Shown here: piece after piece, positions 18,225 to 25,800 of the stretch
How positions within the stretch are numbered: the stretch's first letter is position 1
How the letters are laid out: each line of letters opens with the position of its first letter
Virus record (IMG/VR): IMGVR_UViG_3300027963_000123
Span: 1 to 42,508 of that record
Length of the DNA stretch: 42,508 nt
Reading direction: 5' to 3' (one strand)
Source: a virus
Notes under the pieces: model-generated
Database searches by the model: none
Told to the model about the DNA's origin: nothing
What the model saw: the letters and a program-made list of their open reading frames with translations, nothing else
Program-made: the position numbers and the translations under genes

Positions 18225-21048
18225 CAAAGAAATTCTCCGGCAATTCAGTCCTGAACCAGTACAAATACGCTGGGTCTACCTGCACAGCGGACTTCCAACC
18301 CGTTGTAAGGCGACCTTTTTTGTCGTCGATGAGCAGCTTCTTTTCCCGCATCTCAAACTCAAACTCTCGTGAACTGATCTGCCGCTCTGCCAAATACTTC
18401 TTAAAGTCTGTCTTGGAGATTTGCATAAGATTTTCTTCACTGACAATACGTCCTACGATCTGGCCACGAGGCTCCATAGCCACCTTACCATCTTTAAGCA
18501 CCAAAAGATTGCCTAAGTTTTTATTGACGTAATCACCTAAGATAGATGGGTAATCGGTGCGGTTGACCTTCACCACTTTGTCCCGAATCGTAATCATCTC
18601 TAATACGGTTTCGTGATATACGCGAGGTACATCGAGATTGATGATGTTGGCGTTGTGCGCCATTGTGCCAACCATGCAAACTGAGGACATCAAATTTTGA
18701 TAAAAACGATACGTTGTGTCATCGCCAAAATCTTTTGTGAACTTCTCGTCCCACATTGCTATGTTGTCGTGTATGTAGTTATCACCAAGACGAAACGCTT
18801 CTTGAATAAGCATTGGGCCAGCGTGTCCGTAGTTAAAGTTATAAGCATTGAAGATGTGTTTGCCTAGCGACCCGTTGTTCTCTAGCATGGCGGGTTTGTG
18901 GATTAAAAACTCAATAAGCCGCGCCGCCTCTCCATCAGGGTTTGCTTTGATGCCTTCAAACTTACTGTATGCTGACTGATTAGTAGTCATGATGCCAACA
19001 AGCGAGGCAGACATTTCATGCTCACGTTCTGCGTTGACTGAGCCCTGCATCCTAATCTTGGCTTTGCCGTGAGAAATTTTGTGCACAAGTTGCGATAGAA
19101 CTTTCGCGTCCTTGTTTGAGATTTCGTCAACCCCAAGTGGAATATTGTGCAACCCAAGATAACGCCCAGTCATTCCGTTGTCTGTGGCTTCAAACACGCT
19201 AAGCTCTTTTGGGTTACCCCAAACGCTCAATCCGGCGTACATTGCTCCGGTCTTGGCACTGCCAGACTTCCCTAAAAGGCACACAGTTACGCCAGCAGTT
19301 GACGTATAACTCATGAAAGGGGACGCCATTCCGCAAAGCATGGTGAATGCATGCATCTCAAACCCGGGGTTGTTCAAATAGTCCGTAGACTCTCGCCACC
19401 TAGCGTAGTCACCGTGAGGTACTAGATGTTTAGCTATGCCCCGTACAAAAGGAGACGCTGGGGCATCTATGATTTGTCCCGTGTGGGTGACTTCTTTTTT
19501 TCCAATCACAAAGCTGCGCCTTGCCCAGTCTGGGTCTGCTATATCCTCAGTCCAACCCATCTGCATACGCATTGTTTCAGCTTTGTCGTTTAGCTGCATG
19601 TACTGGCCCCATTTGATTACATAGTTCATAAGGTGTGGTAATTTCTCTGCTGAAGCAAACACGCCATTAGATGACATGAGTGCTTTGAATTGATCTTGGG
19701 CGTACACATGTTTCATGGGTACAAGAATCTCACGCACAGGATCGCGTGGCAGTTCTAAGCGCATTAACAAACATTCGCCATCATGTTTACTAAACATCCT
19801 GCGAACAGGGAAAAATTCATGCGGCAAAACAAGAACAGGATCTTGCTCAATCTTTTCCCCCTGCTTGTTGTACTTAGCTGGCGGCTGATAGTAGATGCCG
19901 CCGTTCGCGCCTTTTAAGAACGGGTAGAGGAATTCGGGGAAAGAAGAAAATGTTTTGGCACCCGATTCTTGCCAAACTGATTCCTCTTTATTTGGCGGGG
20001 GTGCTGCTTTGAACTCTTTGCCAAGGACAATGGGGGAGGTAATTTTTCCTTTGTGTTGACATCCCTCACAGTGTCTTGGGTAATTGTCGTTGAACCACTC
20101 ACAGGTGCGCGGAGCAGGTAGGCGACTTGCCTTTTCTTCGGTGTTTTCATAACTATATCCAATGTAATCCTCTGACATTTTGTGGATGGCAGTGGCTCCA
20201 TCATCACAGAACTTTGCAATTGATAATCCTGCCCACCACAGGGGTTCTTCAAGTCTTTGAGCGTTACTCAGAATGTGTGTTATCTGATTACACCCTGTTC
20301 CATTAAAACTTTTCTCAGCTAGTGTGTCGAATGACTTAGCAAAGTTGTCTAGCTTGAGCATTGCTTTTGTGTCGTCATCCAACCCCTTTGATACCGTTGC
20401 CAACACATCTTCGACTTTCTGCGCCACGGGTTCACCAAGGAACTCCTTCATCTCGTCCCAGTCATAGACGGGAAACTCATCAACCAAGAAGGTAGCTTCA
20501 ACCTTTGGGTCAAACTTGTGATTGAATGTGTGAGGGCAACGTAGGATACGGGCGGCATCCGCTGATACCACGGGATCCATTTTTATAGTTTTAAGACAGA
20601 TAGATTTAAACTTTTCAGCGTAGCCCTTCCACTCATCACGTGGAATGTCTCTATCAAAAAGCCAGTAAGCGTGGACACCGCCGCCTGAGTCAATCACTAC
20701 GGGTTCCGGTAAACCTATGTCATCAAGCAGTTTCTGTAAGGCTACCAGCGCCTTATCTTTATCTTCATACTTGTCTGTCGGGTTGCCATCTTCGTCTATC
20801 AACTCACCAACATCTAGGTCAACAAAGAGTGACCGCACAAAACGGCAATCTACCGCTTTTCTACTGTATCCATTAAACGTCCCCATCGCCATGAAGAGGT
20901 CATGGCCTTCGTCTCTCAAGTTATTTATTATTCCAATTGCATCATCGAGCGTCTTTGCGAAGTTGTGCTTGAGTCTTTTGTTCTTGATCGAACCAACGCA
21001 ATAGACACCCTGACTTGGTAATGCTTTCTCGTAGAATTGTTTTAACAT
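18202..21048 (-). CDS. Primase-helicase fusion (AEP-type primase plus P-loop helicase)
   Basis: The 948-residue protein joins two replication activities. The N-terminal third has the archaeo-eukaryotic primase-like signature: FVDLDV (residues 75-80, metal-binding DxD), SGGGVHAYW (121-129) and 'DAARILRCPHTFNHK' (about 164-178). A Cys-rich stretch 'CEWFNDNYPRHCEGCQ' around residue 320 may bind zinc. The C-terminal half has a P-loop 'LLGKSGSAKTGAMY' (about 590-600), an acidic 'GVDEISNKD' Walker B (about 635) and 'VGIMTTNQSAY', similar to DUF927/SF3-like phage replicative helicases. It would prime and unwind DNA for the family A polymerase of the same block. A terminator-like hairpin lies directly upstream. 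Confidence 0.85.
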   Translation of the reverse strand: MLKQFYEKALPSQGVYCVGSIKNKRLKHNFAKTLDDAIGIINNLRDEGHDLFMAMGTFNGYSRKAVDCRFVRSLFVDLDVGELIDEDGNPTDKYEDKDKALVALQKLLDDIGLPEPVVIDSGGGVHAYWLFDRDIPRDEWKGYAEKFKSICLKTIKMDPVVSADAARILRCPHTFNHKFDPKVEATFLVDEFPVYDWDEMKEFLGEPVAQKVEDVLATVSKGLDDDTKAMLKLDNFAKSFDTLAEKSFNGTGCNQITHILSNAQRLEEPLWWAGLSIAKFCDDGATAIHKMSEDYIGYSYENTEEKASRLPAPRTCEWFNDNYPRHCEGCQHKGKITSPIVLGKEFKAAPPPNKEESVWQESGAKTFSSFPEFLYPFLKGANGGIYYQPPAKYNKQGEKIEQDPVLVLPHEFFPVRRMFSKHDGECLLMRLELPRDPVREILVPMKHVYAQDQFKALMSSNGVFASAEKLPHLMNYVIKWGQYMQLNDKAETMRMQMGWTEDIADPDWARRSFVIGKKEVTHTGQIIDAPASPFVRGIAKHLVPHGDYARWRESTDYLNNPGFEMHAFTMLCGMASPFMSYTSTAGVTVCLLGKSGSAKTGAMYAGLSVWGNPKELSVFEATDNGMTGRYLGLHNIPLGVDEISNKDAKVLSQLVHKISHGKAKIRMQGSVNAEREHEMSASLVGIMTTNQSAYSKFEGIKANPDGEAARLIEFLIHKPAMLENNGSLGKHIFNAYNFNYGHAGPMLIQEAFRLGDNYIHDNIAMWDEKFTKDFGDDTTYRFYQNLMSSVCMVGTMAHNANIINLDVPRVYHETVLEMITIRDKVVKVNRTDYPSILGDYVNKNLGNLLVLKDGKVAMEPRGQIVGRIVSEENLMQISKTDFKKYLAERQISSREFEFEMREKKLLIDDKKGRLTTGWKSAVQVDPAYLYWFRTELPENFFDDAGQDN

Positions 21049-21061
21049 GTCTCGTCAGAGT

Positions 21062-21087
21062 TAAAAAGAGCGGAACTATGTCCGCTC
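21062..21087 (-). terminator. Terminator or attenuator before the primase-helicase gene
   Basis: On the minus strand, GAGCGGA (7 bp) pairs with TCCGCTC around a 6-nt loop and is followed at once by TTTTT. It lies between the stop of the HTH gene (21122) and the primase start (21048), so it would lower transcription into the primase gene rather than end the block. Confidence 0.75.
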
Positions 21088-21121
21088 GGTAAAAGGAAAT
21101 AGGGTGCTAAAACCCTTGGAG

Positions 21122-21430
21122 TTACATTCGTTCGATTAACTCCTCGATGTATTTTTTAGCCTGAATGGTGCTTCGCGCAGGTAGCACACCTTTTGCGGTG
21201 TCATCCTCAACCAAGCTAACAAATGTCTCTATCTTTAGAATATTTTTATGGCGAATAGGAGAGCCACGGAACCAACTAAAGACAGTCATGCGAGTCACAT
21301 CAAGTGCTTTCGCTACGTACTTGGCAGGGAGGTTAGCCCCTACACAAGCAAGCGCAAGCGCAGTGCCAGCCCTATTAGGGTTAGCCTTGTGCAACTCGAT
21401 CAAAAAAGCTTCGCTGTATGTCCGTGGCAT
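21122..21430 (-). CDS. Small helix-turn-helix DNA-binding protein
   Basis: A 102-residue protein with a clear HTH pattern at about residues 36-54 (AKYVAKALDVTRMTVFSWF), after a helical N-terminus and before a basic 'GSPIRHKNILKIETFV' segment. AAGGA precedes the ATG. It lies between the SSB-like gene and the primase gene, with a terminator/attenuator immediately downstream. Possible roles are a phage transcription regulator or an origin/replication accessory factor; the sequence does not decide. It is a candidate for binding the inverted-repeat operator elsewhere in the window, but nothing shows this directly. Confidence 0.75.
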   Translation of the reverse strand: MPRTYSEAFLIELHKANPNRAGTALALACVGANLPAKYVAKALDVTRMTVFSWFRGSPIRHKNILKIETFVSLVEDDTAKGVLPARSTIQAKKYIEELIERM

Positions 21431-21439
21431 TTTCTATCC

Positions 21440-22312
21440 TTACTTCTTAGACCACTTTTTCACAACGTCAGAGATGTCTTTCTCTTCAGAGGGTGTGGAT
21501 TTTGTTGATTCACGTTTGACGGGTTCCGGCACATCTGCCTCTACCTCTACTACTTCACGCACGTTTTGTGGTGCAGCAACTTCAACGTCACCTGCATTGT
21601 CGCTTTGGAAGACATTCATCTTCACCGCAGCTTCAGCAGCAGGGCTCTTTGCTTGTTGAGCAATGATAGCCAAATCTTCATCAGGAACTTTACCAGCAGG
21701 ACTGAACAAGACCTTGGGTGTTGGAGATTTAGTGTCAAACGCCATCTTAGTGATAACACGACCGGCAGACACGTTGTGTGACGCGAGGTGCTGGATGTAG
21801 GGACGGAATGGGAATCGACCGTTATCTTCTTTGCCGAAACTAGAAGTAGCAGGTAAAACCAACTGCATTACATCTCCTGATGGGTCTTTAGGAAGAACCA
21901 CCGCAGTGCGCCAAGACAAGCGACAAGCTGTACCTGTACCGCCACCGCCTGAACCTTTAACAGACTTGGTGCAATCGCCACATGACGCAGCGCAAGGGGT
22001 TTTCACGTCAGCATCAGGACGCTCAGAGTCAGTAGACCAGCACACGGGGCTAATCTTCTGTCCTTCTTGGTATGCGCCTTCATAGTACATACGAGAAGCC
22101 TTGTGCGCCATCTTGACAAAAATCACCTCCATATGGCGGTCTTCAATAGCACCAATTTCTTTACCACCAGCGTACTTGCGGAACACACCACCTTTGATAG
22201 AGATGCGTTTATTTTGTCGTGCACCACCAGCAACTGCAAGGGTGTCTTCATCTAGGCCTTCGATGGGAGCCATCACTGCGCCGCTAAACAGGGTTGCGAG
22301 ATCATTACTCAT
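21440..22312 (-). CDS. SSB-like / DNA-binding phage protein, unknown family
   Basis: The 290-residue protein has a beta-rich N-terminal half ('RISIKGGVFRKYAGGKEIG', 'HMEVIFVKMAHKASRMYYEG'), a Cys cluster 'CAASCGDC' with a further Cys near 'GTACRLSWR' that may bind zinc, and a C-terminal acidic, disordered tail ending in 'EKDISDVVKKWSKK'. An OB-like core, zinc knuckle and flexible acidic tail in the middle of a replication block point to a single-stranded-DNA-binding function, but I do not recognise a named family, so this is inference. The start has AAGGA 8 bp upstream. Confidence 0.6.
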   Translation of the reverse strand: MSNDLATLFSGAVMAPIEGLDEDTLAVAGGARQNKRISIKGGVFRKYAGGKEIGAIEDRHMEVIFVKMAHKASRMYYEGAYQEGQKISPVCWSTDSERPDADVKTPCAASCGDCTKSVKGSGGGGTGTACRLSWRTAVVLPKDPSGDVMQLVLPATSSFGKEDNGRFPFRPYIQHLASHNVSAGRVITKMAFDTKSPTPKVLFSPAGKVPDEDLAIIAQQAKSPAAEAAVKMNVFQSDNAGDVEVAAPQNVREVVEVEADVPEPVKRESTKSTPSEEKDISDVVKKWSKK

Positions 22313-22340
22313 TTAAATTTCCTTTGTTAACTGAACTAAC

Positions 22341-22760
22341 TTAATTAGAGGGTTTACGGACAACGATTCCGAATTCCCTCATCACATTCACGCCGGGCGG
22401 TAGACCATCGTCTTTCCGTTCAGCGATGAATTCTTTAAAGTTGCCCTGATGAATACGGGATTCAAACAGTTCAACTGCGCCTTCTTGGAGAACAAACTTG
22501 CGGAATACATCACCGTCTGCCACTGTGTATCGCTCATTGAGTTTACGAATCACTGTGCCACTTCCGGTTTTGATGCTGCTTGCATTGTTCTCGTTACAGG
22601 TCACAAGCATCCGACTCTCTAGCGCCTTCAAGTCAGCAACTATTTCGTCGTTCCTTGCTTTCCACTCAGCCTCAATTTTTTCACGTTCATTTCTAATTGT
22701 CAAGTATATCTTGACTAATTCTTCCAGATTTGTTTCGTCTTCGACTGTAAATTCACTCAT
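22341..22760 (-). CDS. Hypothetical coiled-coil phage protein
   Basis: A 139-residue protein whose N-terminal ~55 residues form a charged helix ('IRNEREKIEAEWKARNDEI'). The second part has the pattern 'NNASSIKTGSGTVIRKLNERYTV' and 'VFRKFVLQEGAVELFESRIHQ', ending in 'PPGVNVMREFGIVVRKP'. This matches a widespread type of small phage replication-block protein of unknown role. Its start overlaps the helicase stop (ATGA, 22757-22760), so the two are translationally coupled. Confidence 0.75.
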   Translation of the reverse strand: MSEFTVEDETNLEELVKIYLTIRNEREKIEAEWKARNDEIVADLKALESRMLVTCNENNASSIKTGSGTVIRKLNERYTVADGDVFRKFVLQEGAVELFESRIHQGNFKEFIAERKDDGLPPGVNVMREFGIVVRKPSN

Positions 22761-24313
22761 ATTCCTAACTCCTGTTTGTACAGATCAACCAAGCTTTCGT
22801 GCATATCTACCTTGTTCTGAAGCATCTGATAAATTCTTCGCTCAGCCTCCGACCCTTGCAGATGGACGACTGTCATAGCATTCTTCTGCCCGACACGATC
22901 AATACGCGCTATGCATTGCAAGTAGGTCTCCACAGACATGACAGGCGACCAAAACACTACTGTGTCGGCGGCTGTCAACGTCACCCCATGCGATGCGGCT
23001 TGCGGTTGTATAACTAAAACTCGTGGATGTTTTTGCGTTTGAAACCGATTGATAGTTTCTGAACGCCCTGATGCTGACACTGCTCCGTTGATTACTTCAT
23101 TGCTTACTCCTTGGTCTGTTAAAAATTTGGATACAAGCTCAATGGTGTGGGTGTACGGCACGAACACGATTACTTTGTTCTTCGTCTCGTCTAGAACTTC
23201 CAACAACGCATTGAACCGTGGGCTTGCATCGAACTCCACTACTTCTTTAGTGTCGGTATAGATTGCTCCACCCGATAGCTGCAACAATTTACTGAGCATC
23301 GCCGCTGCATTGACCGCGCTGATCTCTTCTCCCGCTGCGCTGATGAGCATTTCTTTCTTCAGCATGCGGTAATATCTTTCTACTTGTGGCGATAGCGGAA
23401 TCTCACGAGTTTGGTACATCACCTCCGGTAGGTCTAAGCAGTCTGCCTTTTCAAAACGGATGGCAGGTTGCAACGCTTGATAGACTAAAGTCTTTGACTC
23501 TTTCTTGGGAACCCATTTGAATCGGCTAATTGGTTGCATAACTTTGTCACGCCATGCCCCAAAGAACTTAGGCACTCCACTAGGGTTTATCAATTTAGCA
23601 AGACCAAACGCATCTAGTGGTGACTGTGAAGCGGGTGTGCCTGTCAGCATCCATAGCCGTGTAATGGGAGTAAGCAATCTAGCTAAAACTTTCCAGCGTT
23701 TTGTTGAGACTGTTTTATACGCATTAGCCTCGTCAACAACAATCAGGTCGAACCCTGCTTTATTGATTTCCTCACTAACTGTTCCTACGCCGTCAAAGTT
23801 GATAATGACAAACTCATACTCTCCGTTAATAATTTTCTTGCGCTTAGCGATATCTCCGTGGGCCACAGCTACCGTTCTATGCATAGCTGTTTTAAAGATG
23901 TCGGCTTGCCAAGCTGAGTACATGATTGAGAGTGGGCATATAACCAGCACCCGCTTGACCTGTTTCTGCGTCATCAGATAGTCTGCTGCCCAAATCACAG
24001 ATGAAGTTTTACCTGTGCCAGCTTCATTGAAGCAGAAGGCCCTGTCTCTAAGCGATAGGTATGAGGCAGTAATTCTTTGGTGGACGAATGGAGCATACAA
24101 TCCGGGCCAGTCGTATTCTTTTAGCATTGGGTTAGGAGCTTCACCATACAACCGCACAAGCCGTTGCATTTCTTCTATGCCCCAATACACCACCACCTCA
24201 GCATCGGTTCCATCGTCTTTGAGAACTTCAACTCTGTCGATGTGCCCAACCAAAAACTCAAGGTCAGAAGATGGAATCACCATATGGACTACCGTGTCTT
24301 CTACTACATTCAT
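22757..24313 (-). CDS. SNF2-type DEAD/DEAH helicase
   Basis: This 518-residue superfamily 2 ATPase carries motif I NEAGTGKTSS (GTGKT at residues 99-103), motif Ia 'RVLVICPLSIMYSAW', motif II DEAN (194-197), motif III TGTP (224-227) and C-terminal-lobe motifs 'KVIVFVPYTHTIELV', 'LVIQPQAASHGVTLTAADTV' and 'QCIARIDRVGQK' (motif VI). The last two are typical of SNF2-like proteins. The second motif ends in DEAN rather than DEAH. The protein probably remodels or translocates on DNA during replication or recombination. It has AAAGGA upstream and is preceded by a structured, non-coding leader of about 165 bp. Confidence 0.9.
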   Translation of the reverse strand: MNVVEDTVVHMVIPSSDLEFLVGHIDRVEVLKDDGTDAEVVVYWGIEEMQRLVRLYGEAPNPMLKEYDWPGLYAPFVHQRITASYLSLRDRAFCFNEAGTGKTSSVIWAADYLMTQKQVKRVLVICPLSIMYSAWQADIFKTAMHRTVAVAHGDIAKRKKIINGEYEFVIINFDGVGTVSEEINKAGFDLIVVDEANAYKTVSTKRWKVLARLLTPITRLWMLTGTPASQSPLDAFGLAKLINPSGVPKFFGAWRDKVMQPISRFKWVPKKESKTLVYQALQPAIRFEKADCLDLPEVMYQTREIPLSPQVERYYRMLKKEMLISAAGEEISAVNAAAMLSKLLQLSGGAIYTDTKEVVEFDASPRFNALLEVLDETKNKVIVFVPYTHTIELVSKFLTDQGVSNEVINGAVSASGRSETINRFQTQKHPRVLVIQPQAASHGVTLTAADTVVFWSPVMSVETYLQCIARIDRVGQKNAMTVVHLQGSEAERRIYQMLQNKVDMHESLVDLYKQELGI

Positions 24314-24480
24314 TAAACTATCCTTTACTGTGTTTTAACGTAACCCCTTACGGGGGTTAGTCGGTCAAGCCTGTCGCGCCACATCACTGGGGAGAACTAC
24401 GCCGCCTGACTGACATGGTTGTACGGGTAGCAAATGCAAGCCCCCCGTCACTACCCACTCATGCCTTACAGCAGTGACTA
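24314..24480 (-). other. Structured leader upstream of the SNF2 helicase gene
   Basis: No convincing gene lies here. On the minus strand there is a 6-bp stem-loop (AACCCC and GGGGTT, around 24341-24357) 28 bp before the helicase start, and a longer-range pair GTCACT/AGTGAC near 24441-24475. The first stem has no T-run after it, so it is not a clear terminator. A structured 5' leader for the helicase gene is possible. Confidence 0.4.
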
Positions 24481-24792
24481 TTATTTCTTGCGCTCTCGTT
24501 TGCTAGTTTCTGATGCCAAGTTACCCTTGGAATCACGTTTGAATGAGCGGTTTTTAGACACCGACTCAATCCTTAAACCGTCCTTGTTCATGCCGCCTTT
24601 ATCCAGCGCCACAACGTGTGCTACGTCTTTGCCCTCGCGTTTGTCCGCTTTACCGTTACCATTAGCATCTGCTCCGGTTTTGTCAATAGTCCTACGCCCA
24701 CGCTGGCGCTCCATGCGGCGCTCATGCTCACCACGCTCCTTCTGTTGCTCGTATTCTTTTTTGTACGGCCTTGGTTTATTTACGTAAGGCAT
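24481..24792 (-). CDS. Small basic HNH-like protein (degenerate)
   Basis: A 103-residue, very basic protein. The segment 'HVVALDKGGMNKDGLRIESVSKNRSFKRDSKG' (seen as the short blocks HVVALDKGG, GLRIES and KNRSFKR) follows the HNH-nuclease spacing H..PL..GG....NL.......N..K, but the usual DH dipeptide is AH here and the middle Asn context is altered. Small relatives of this type are common in phages. It may be a DNA-binding or weak nicking protein rather than an active endonuclease. It starts inside the 3' end of the gene before it (17-bp overlap) with AAGGA upstream. Confidence 0.65.
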   Translation of the reverse strand: MPYVNKPRPYKKEYEQQKERGEHERRMERQRGRRTIDKTGADANGNGKADKREGKDVAHVVALDKGGMNKDGLRIESVSKNRSFKRDSKGNLASETSKRERKK

Positions 24793-24973
24793 GGTTGTTT
24801 TCCTTCATAAGCTTGATTGAGTTCAATGTCATCTTAGCCTCAGTCATTGTTACCAAGATTTTTTCTATCGCTTTATCATGGTCGTTGCCGAGCATGTGAA
24901 TGTGGGCTTCTTTCAATGCTTTCTCAGCCATCATCATTGGGTATGCGTAATCAATATAAGCGCCTTGCTTCAT
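24776..24973 (-). CDS. Small helical hypothetical protein
   Basis: A 65-residue protein starting at the ATG at 24973, which overlaps the stop of the nuclease gene (ATGA, 24970-24973) and has AAGGA 7 bp upstream. A longer in-frame reading to 25021 lacks these signals. The composition is Ala/Met/Lys-rich and helical ('MMMAEKALKEAHIHML', 'IEKILVTMTEAKMTLNSIKL'). No function recognised. Confidence 0.7.
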   Translation of the reverse strand: MKQGAYIDYAYPMMMAEKALKEAHIHMLGNDHDKAIEKILVTMTEAKMTLNSIKLMKENNHALRK

Positions 24974-25629
24974 CGTCTTTCCTTGTAGTGTTCGCAGATA
25001 GTGACAGGGCACCAGCCGCATAATGGGGTTTTGTTAGGGTTCCATACGCCCGTGTCGTAGGAAGTTTGTAAGCGTTGGAGATCAGGACGGAAATGGCCCC
25101 AAAGTTCCTCAACTTGGTTTCGTGTGTAAATCTCATCAACAAAGCTGTTATGTACGATGAAAAGAAGTCCAGCTTTAATCGTTTGTACTTTAGGGAAGTG
25201 GGCAAACACCATGAGCGCCATAAGCTTTAACTGTTTGGGGTCAGGGTACTTGTTATTTCCGGTTTTGTAGTCAACGATGTAAGCTTGCTCCCCATCTACG
25301 ATCAACAGATCTGTTATGCCCCGCACCCAGCGGTCAGGGTCGGTAAATTTACAAGGAGACCCATCTAAACGCAACCCCATTTCGTGTTCAGGGTAGCGGT
25401 CACCGTCAATCTCCAGTAGCGAGTCCAGCACAGGCTTGAAATGCTGGTAATTTTTTGGCAAAGGTTTGCCCTCGCCCACGTAGTCCTCACAGTGTTTGTG
25501 TACTTCTGTGCCAAACGTCATCTGCTGGGTCACTTTTTTGGTGAACCGCTGTAAGACTTTGGTTTCGTGGTACTGCCTTGGGCAGTTGACGTAATCTTTA
25601 AGAGCGGAAAACGACCATGTAAAACTCAT
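24970..25629 (-). CDS. PD-(D/E)XK nuclease, RecB/Cas4-like, possible Fe-S protein
   Basis: The 219-residue protein has the RecB-family pattern: 'SFSALKDYVNCPRQYHETKV' at the N-terminus, 'FGTEVHKHCEDYV' (His motif), the core 'GITDLLIVDGEQAYIVDYKTG' with the catalytic D...DYK residues, and 'QLKLMALMVF' (motif with Gln). Four cysteines, C16 plus C204, C207 and C212, are placed as in the Cas4/AddB/Dna2 group, where they hold a 4Fe-4S cluster. Likely role: DNA end processing or recombination in phage replication, as a partner of the polymerase and SNF2 helicase genes around it. Confidence 0.88.
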   Translation of the reverse strand: MSFTWSFSALKDYVNCPRQYHETKVLQRFTKKVTQQMTFGTEVHKHCEDYVGEGKPLPKNYQHFKPVLDSLLEIDGDRYPEHEMGLRLDGSPCKFTDPDRWVRGITDLLIVDGEQAYIVDYKTGNNKYPDPKQLKLMALMVFAHFPKVQTIKAGLLFIVHNSFVDEIYTRNQVEELWGHFRPDLQRLQTSYDTGVWNPNKTPLCGWCPVTICEHYKERR

Positions 25630-25656
25630 GTATTGTCCAGTTAAATTTTACTTATT

Positions 25657-25800
25657 CTAACTCTTCTTTTGGGTCTCGTGCAACTTTTTTGGTTCGGGAG
25701 GCAATCTAAATTCCCAAAAACCCTCTCTGTCTCTCCAGCGTTCCCATGAAAAGTGAATCTCTCGTGTCTTTATATTGATGTACTTCCACAGGGTTCGCAT
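25657..25800 (-). CDS. 47-residue protein coupled to DNA polymerase
   Basis: A short frame of 47 codons. Its ATG (25800-25798) shares one base with the polymerase stop (TGATG junction), giving likely translational coupling. The protein is rich in Trp, Arg and Glu (segment SWERWRDREGFWEFRLPP). I do not recognise a family. The exact coupling and an unusual, non-random composition support a real gene in what would otherwise be a 170-bp gap. Confidence 0.6.
   Translation of the reverse strand: MRTLWKYINIKTREIHFSWERWRDREGFWEFRLPPEPKKLHETQKKS

Noticed and set aside
21165-21659. 164-codon plus-strand frame across two early genes
   Set aside because: Runs opposite the HTH and SSB-like genes, which have good starts and recognisable features; composition is shadow-like.
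24320-24470. tRNA or tmRNA gene
   Set aside because: Some stems exist but no cloverleaf, T-loop or CCA-end pattern can be found on either strand.
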